Shown one piece after another: positions 61,255 through 64,000 of a DNA stretch of 64,000 bases. A program made the translations under genes and the position numbers. Below the pieces are notes generated by a model. That model saw only the letters and a list, made by a program, of their open reading frames with translations, was not told the origin of the DNA and did no database searches. Each line of letters starts with the position of its first letter. Within the stretch, counting starts at the first letter, position 1. The DNA comes from Amoebophrya sp. A120 (taxonomy: Eukaryota > Sar > Dinophyceae > Syndiniales > Amoebophryaceae), in contig CAJINV010000028.1 of NCBI GenBank assembly GCA_905178155.1, positions 231,235 through 295,234 of the forward strand. Direction: 5' to 3'.

Positions 61255-64000
61255 TTATTGTCCTAGTCCTTGAAATTGTATTGTAAAGTTGTGGTCTTTT
61301 CTCATCTTTTTCTGACTGGCACTGGACGTACATTCGCAGAGATAAAAAAACGCCAAGAAGCCAAAGAGCGGCGCAAAGCCAAAAAGTACTCTGAGCATCG
61401 CCTGTAGATGGCCATCCGGACGGTGGCTGATGTCTGGTTTGCGGTCCTCCTTCACGTCGACTGGCAACCGGCCCTCCCGTTCCCTTTTTTGGTCCAGCAG
61501 GAGAGCGTCCCTTTTAGCATATCAAATGCAAATATGTCTGATTCTGGAAGGTTCTGAGACTTGTCACGCACGTTTTGCATGAGCCATGTATGATGTCTGT
61601 GGTGCATGCCCTAACATCACAGATTTTTGAGGGATTCGCAAGCGCGATGTTTATTCTGCATGACAAATGCTATGCCCTCTCCGCGTAGCAAAAATTATCT
61701 GCCCTTTGCTGCTCATGCAGTACAGACTTTTTTGGAATCCACAGGCAGCTGCAGCACCACAAGCTGCATTCTTCCAGACCCAGACATAGTTGCATTTCGT
61801 ATTGCGGTGGAGTAGACAATTCCGATGTCCAAGAGGAGGCGCTCCCGCGCTTCGATGCAGTTATGGAGTGCAAATATGTCTTGATCTGGAAGACTTGCGG
61901 TTTGTCATCCATGCACACTTTGCATCACCCGTGAATTGATTCTGTGATGCAGGTCCTAGCATCATAACTGTTTTTGCGGGCTTCTCGATGCCTATTACGC
62001 ATGAAAAATTCCCTCTCCGCGTAGCAAAAAGTACATTCCCTCTGCTGCTCATGCAATAGTACAGATTTCTTTCTCTTTGGAATCCAAGTGCAGCATTACA
62101 AGTTCTGTCTTCCAGAACCAGGCATATTTGCATTTGATAGCAGTCTCGGGTGTACGACGCCGCGGTGCCTGCCGCCGTTCGTTTATGCAACGAAAAAAGT
62201 GCTACAGTTACACACTTTGCTACAAGACATGTAAGACAGACGACCTCTGTCATGCGCAAAATGCTTGCGCGTCTCGTTTCGTGTGTGGTTTCCCTTGTGA
62301 TCTCTGCATGGCAAGTTTTCTCTTTCGTGATGCGAGGCAATTTTTTCTGCTGACTTCACTACAAGCGTGTAACTGTAGCACTTTTGTCCTTGGATATCGT
62401 TCGGCGTCGTGATAGTATTCGAGCGCCTCCGCGATGGCCGCCTTTTGATCCTTCACGACCAAACCCGTACACGGCATCGCACTGCAGTAGTGGTTAATAT
62501 TGATGATGATGTAATAGTAAAGCTCCAGAGGGGCGCCGCGCGCTTGTGCAGCTATCTGCCACGAGCCAATGCTGACTTCTGCTGCCCATGCACTTGCGCA
62601 AAACATTGCCACCCGAGGTTTCGAAACTGTGAAAACTCACCAAGAACGAAAAATGCGCCCAACCTAAAAAAATGGACTACTCTACTTCTATACCTAATCT
62701 GGAACGCCGAAGGAGCATGCGCCCCCAAAGTGCTCAGCGCTTCGGCCGCCGTGGGCCGTTTTCCGGGCGCACCATTTAAGGACGCCAGGACCACCTTCCG
62801 CATCCTCGACCCCGGTGCCTGGAGGATATCAAAAGGAAAAATCCCCCCTCCCCACATCGAAAAGGAAGTCTGTGATGCTGGATTTGCGTACACAAAACCA
62901 GCAGTTCGAGTATTGCAGTAGAGGACTGCACGCAAATCGCGAGCCTAGCTAGGCGCCTTTTAGTGTAGCCGCCTAGAATGGTAGTAGCCGGCTGCGTGCC
63001 CTGTCGTCCACCTTACAGCATTACAAATCGCCACCTGCATAACGTGGCGGACATCCTGCGTTTAGCTTCCTGCAAGACACGCGCGATTTGCGGTCACAAA
63101 TCTGCATCGAAAATCAATTTTGAGGCGTATGCGTTTTCAATATGGGAAGGGGGGATTTTTCCTTGCGATAGAGGAACTGGTTAATTTCCAACGCTTTCTC
63201 CCGTAGTTTATTCACTCGTTCTCCGGACCATCCCTTAACCTATACAGTGCAAATATGCCTGGGTGTGGAACGAAAACTGCAAGATTTGTCATGCTGGACA
63301 AGGATAGCTCGCAAGTTACTTACCCGTAGGCCACGCTTTGCTGCCATGCAGAAATGTTCTTAGTCATCATACTCCAGTAGATGCAACCGAGCTATTCGAA
63401 ACCTCGTCATGCTTGGCCGTCAATTGAGGCCTCCTCGTGATTGATCCATCAGTGTCGCGAGGAGGTTCCAGCTGCAGACATATTTGCATTGCATATGACG
63501 GCTAAATTATCCCGCGGCATGTTCGGGGACACGATCAACGCTTGCAGGGCGTTGGATTCCCGCTCAGCCTCCAGGAAGCGCATCGACCCCCACGCAGCGG
63601 CGGGCAGGACCTGCGGCCAGGTACGGTCTGCTTCCTTCGCGAGGAGATGATCTTTTCCCGCTGCGAGAAGAAGCAGTTCTAAGGCGACCAATCCACACAC
63701 GCCCACATCGTGTTTACGGAGGTCGATAAGTGTTGCTGGCTGAGCATTCATAGTTTTATTCAAAAGTGTACATTCACACTTTATTTACTTATTTTCTATA
63801 CATGACATCACATTGTTATTGATGAAAGTGAAACAAAAGCAGTGTTCGTGAGGAAAAAAAAACGAAAACCGGATAGAGGAGAAAAACATAAAAATAAACT
63901 CACCCCGCCGGCCTTCAACGCGTTCCATAAACTCTTGGCGTAGTCGTCCTTTGTCAGCAGTTTCAACATATGGCCAGCTCAAGCGGGACAACCGCACGGC
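61255..64000 (-). CDS. Helical-repeat protein with C-terminal membrane anchor, 5' end outside the window
   Basis: Exons: 64000-63904 (partial), 63740-63496, 63240-63171, 62826 to about 62695, about 62631-62397, 62183-62140, 61861-61802, 61519-61255, with five introners and GT-AG introns. Sequence parts: LKLLTKDDYAKSLWNALKAG, PATLIDLRKHDVGVCGLVAL (ARM/HEAT-like flavour), KGWSGERVNKLREKALEINQ, GKRPTAAEALSTLG, KDQKAAIAEALEYYHDAERT, IEARERLLLDIGIVYSTAKR. Near the end is one hydrophobic segment (MLRVLFGFAPLFGFLAFFYL) followed by a basic tail ending FQGLGQ and TAA. This suggests a tail-anchored protein facing the cytosol. The join near 62.65 kb is unresolved; no named family. Confidence 0.6.
61520..61801. 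mobile_element. Introner, family A
   Basis: Family A ends (right end TTTCGTA); flanks TAGCA/TTGCG. Joins GIVYSTA to KRDALLLDQKRE. Confidence 0.8.
61862..62139. mobile_element. Introner, family A
   Basis: TATGGAGTGCAAATATGTC and inverse; perfect GCAGT flanks. Joins SYTRDC to IEARERLLLD. Confidence 0.9.
62184..62396. mobile_element. Introner, family E
   Basis: Family E type ends; perfect TCGTT flanks. Joins EYYHDAER to TAAGTAASYTR. Confidence 0.9.
62827..63170. mobile_element. Introner, family D
   Basis: Family D ends; perfect GAGGA flanks. Joins ALEINQFL to QAPGSRMRKVV. Confidence 0.9.
63241..63495. mobile_element. Introner, family A
   Basis: TATACAGTGCAAATATGCC against CAGACATATTTGCATTGCATA; flanks TAACC/TGACG. 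Joins PRDNLAV to KGWSGERVNK. Confidence 0.8.

Noticed and set aside
1-64000. Genome-wide stop-codon reassignment
   Set aside because: Several well-supported frames (kinase, RING-like, anchor protein, KH/RS) end at TGA, TAA or other stops where expected; only one suggestive in-frame TAG was found.
1-64000. Retrotransposon or retrovirus-like reverse transcriptase, gag or LTRs
   Set aside because: No reverse transcriptase, integrase or protease motifs and no long terminal direct repeats were seen; the mobile elements here are short with inverted ends.

Overview
The window is nuclear DNA of a eukaryote, most likely a parasitic dinoflagellate of the Amoebophrya/Syndiniales type. The case rests on three things. 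Genes are cut by many short introns that look like inserted mobile DNA (introners), a trait published for Amoebophrya. Every supportable gene lies on the minus strand, as in the unidirectional gene arrays of dinoflagellates. Protein styles also fit dinoflagellates: alternating KH modules with 'LMFF' cores, RS tails, and Lys-Met-rich tails. No rRNA, tRNA, CRISPR array or bacterial operon was seen.

Main signal: I count about 61 introner-like elements, 144 to 606 bp long, in nine terminal-repeat families. Each begins TAT and ends ATA or a close variant, has long terminal inverted repeats (TIRs) and is usually flanked by a 5-bp direct repeat. Removing the element plus one copy of the repeat rejoins exons in frame in most cases I translated by hand. 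Family ends on the plus strand (each returns as its reverse complement at the other end): A TATCAAATGCAAAAATGTC; B TATCCTGTGCAAAAGTATCG; C TATCCTGAGTAAAAACGTAC; D TATCAAAAGGAAAAATCCCC; E TATGCAACGAAAAAAGTG; F TATCAGAGTGCACAACTCCC; G TATAACCCGCTCAGGTG; H TATGGCGTTTTCAGC; I TATGAAAGCCC. Ordinary GT-AG introns also occur.

Layout, left to right, all minus strand. 1-1.9 kb: no gene, diverged repeats. 1.9-13.1 kb: a small Lys/Thr-rich gene, then a large coiled-coil gene with about 21 introners. 14.9-19.4 kb: a tyrosine-recombinase-like gene with a Lys/Met tail. 20.9-21.8 kb: a small RING-like zinc-finger gene. 23.6-29.5 kb: an RS protein with three tandem KH-KH-linker modules. 30.8-31.9 kb: a double PC4/SUB1 protein. 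32-34.6 kb: two unrecognised genes. 36.4-46.7 kb: a tandem array of five related Lys/Ser/Ala-rich genes, in which two empty sites date introner gain or loss. 48-51 kb: an RS-rich multi-exon gene with a faint RNA 2'-phosphotransferase look. 52.7-55.6 kb: an atypical protein kinase. 56.4-57.9 kb: a 120-bp hairpin satellite. 59-64 kb: an MCM-like fragment, a short unrecognised gene, and a helical-repeat gene with a C-terminal membrane anchor that runs off the window.

The genes do not form one pathway. Several are nuclear or RNA-directed (KH/RS, PC4, recombinase, Lys-rich proteins). Exon joins were read by eye from frame and flanking repeats; without transcripts, exact splice points and gene ends carry an uncertainty of a few to tens of bases.
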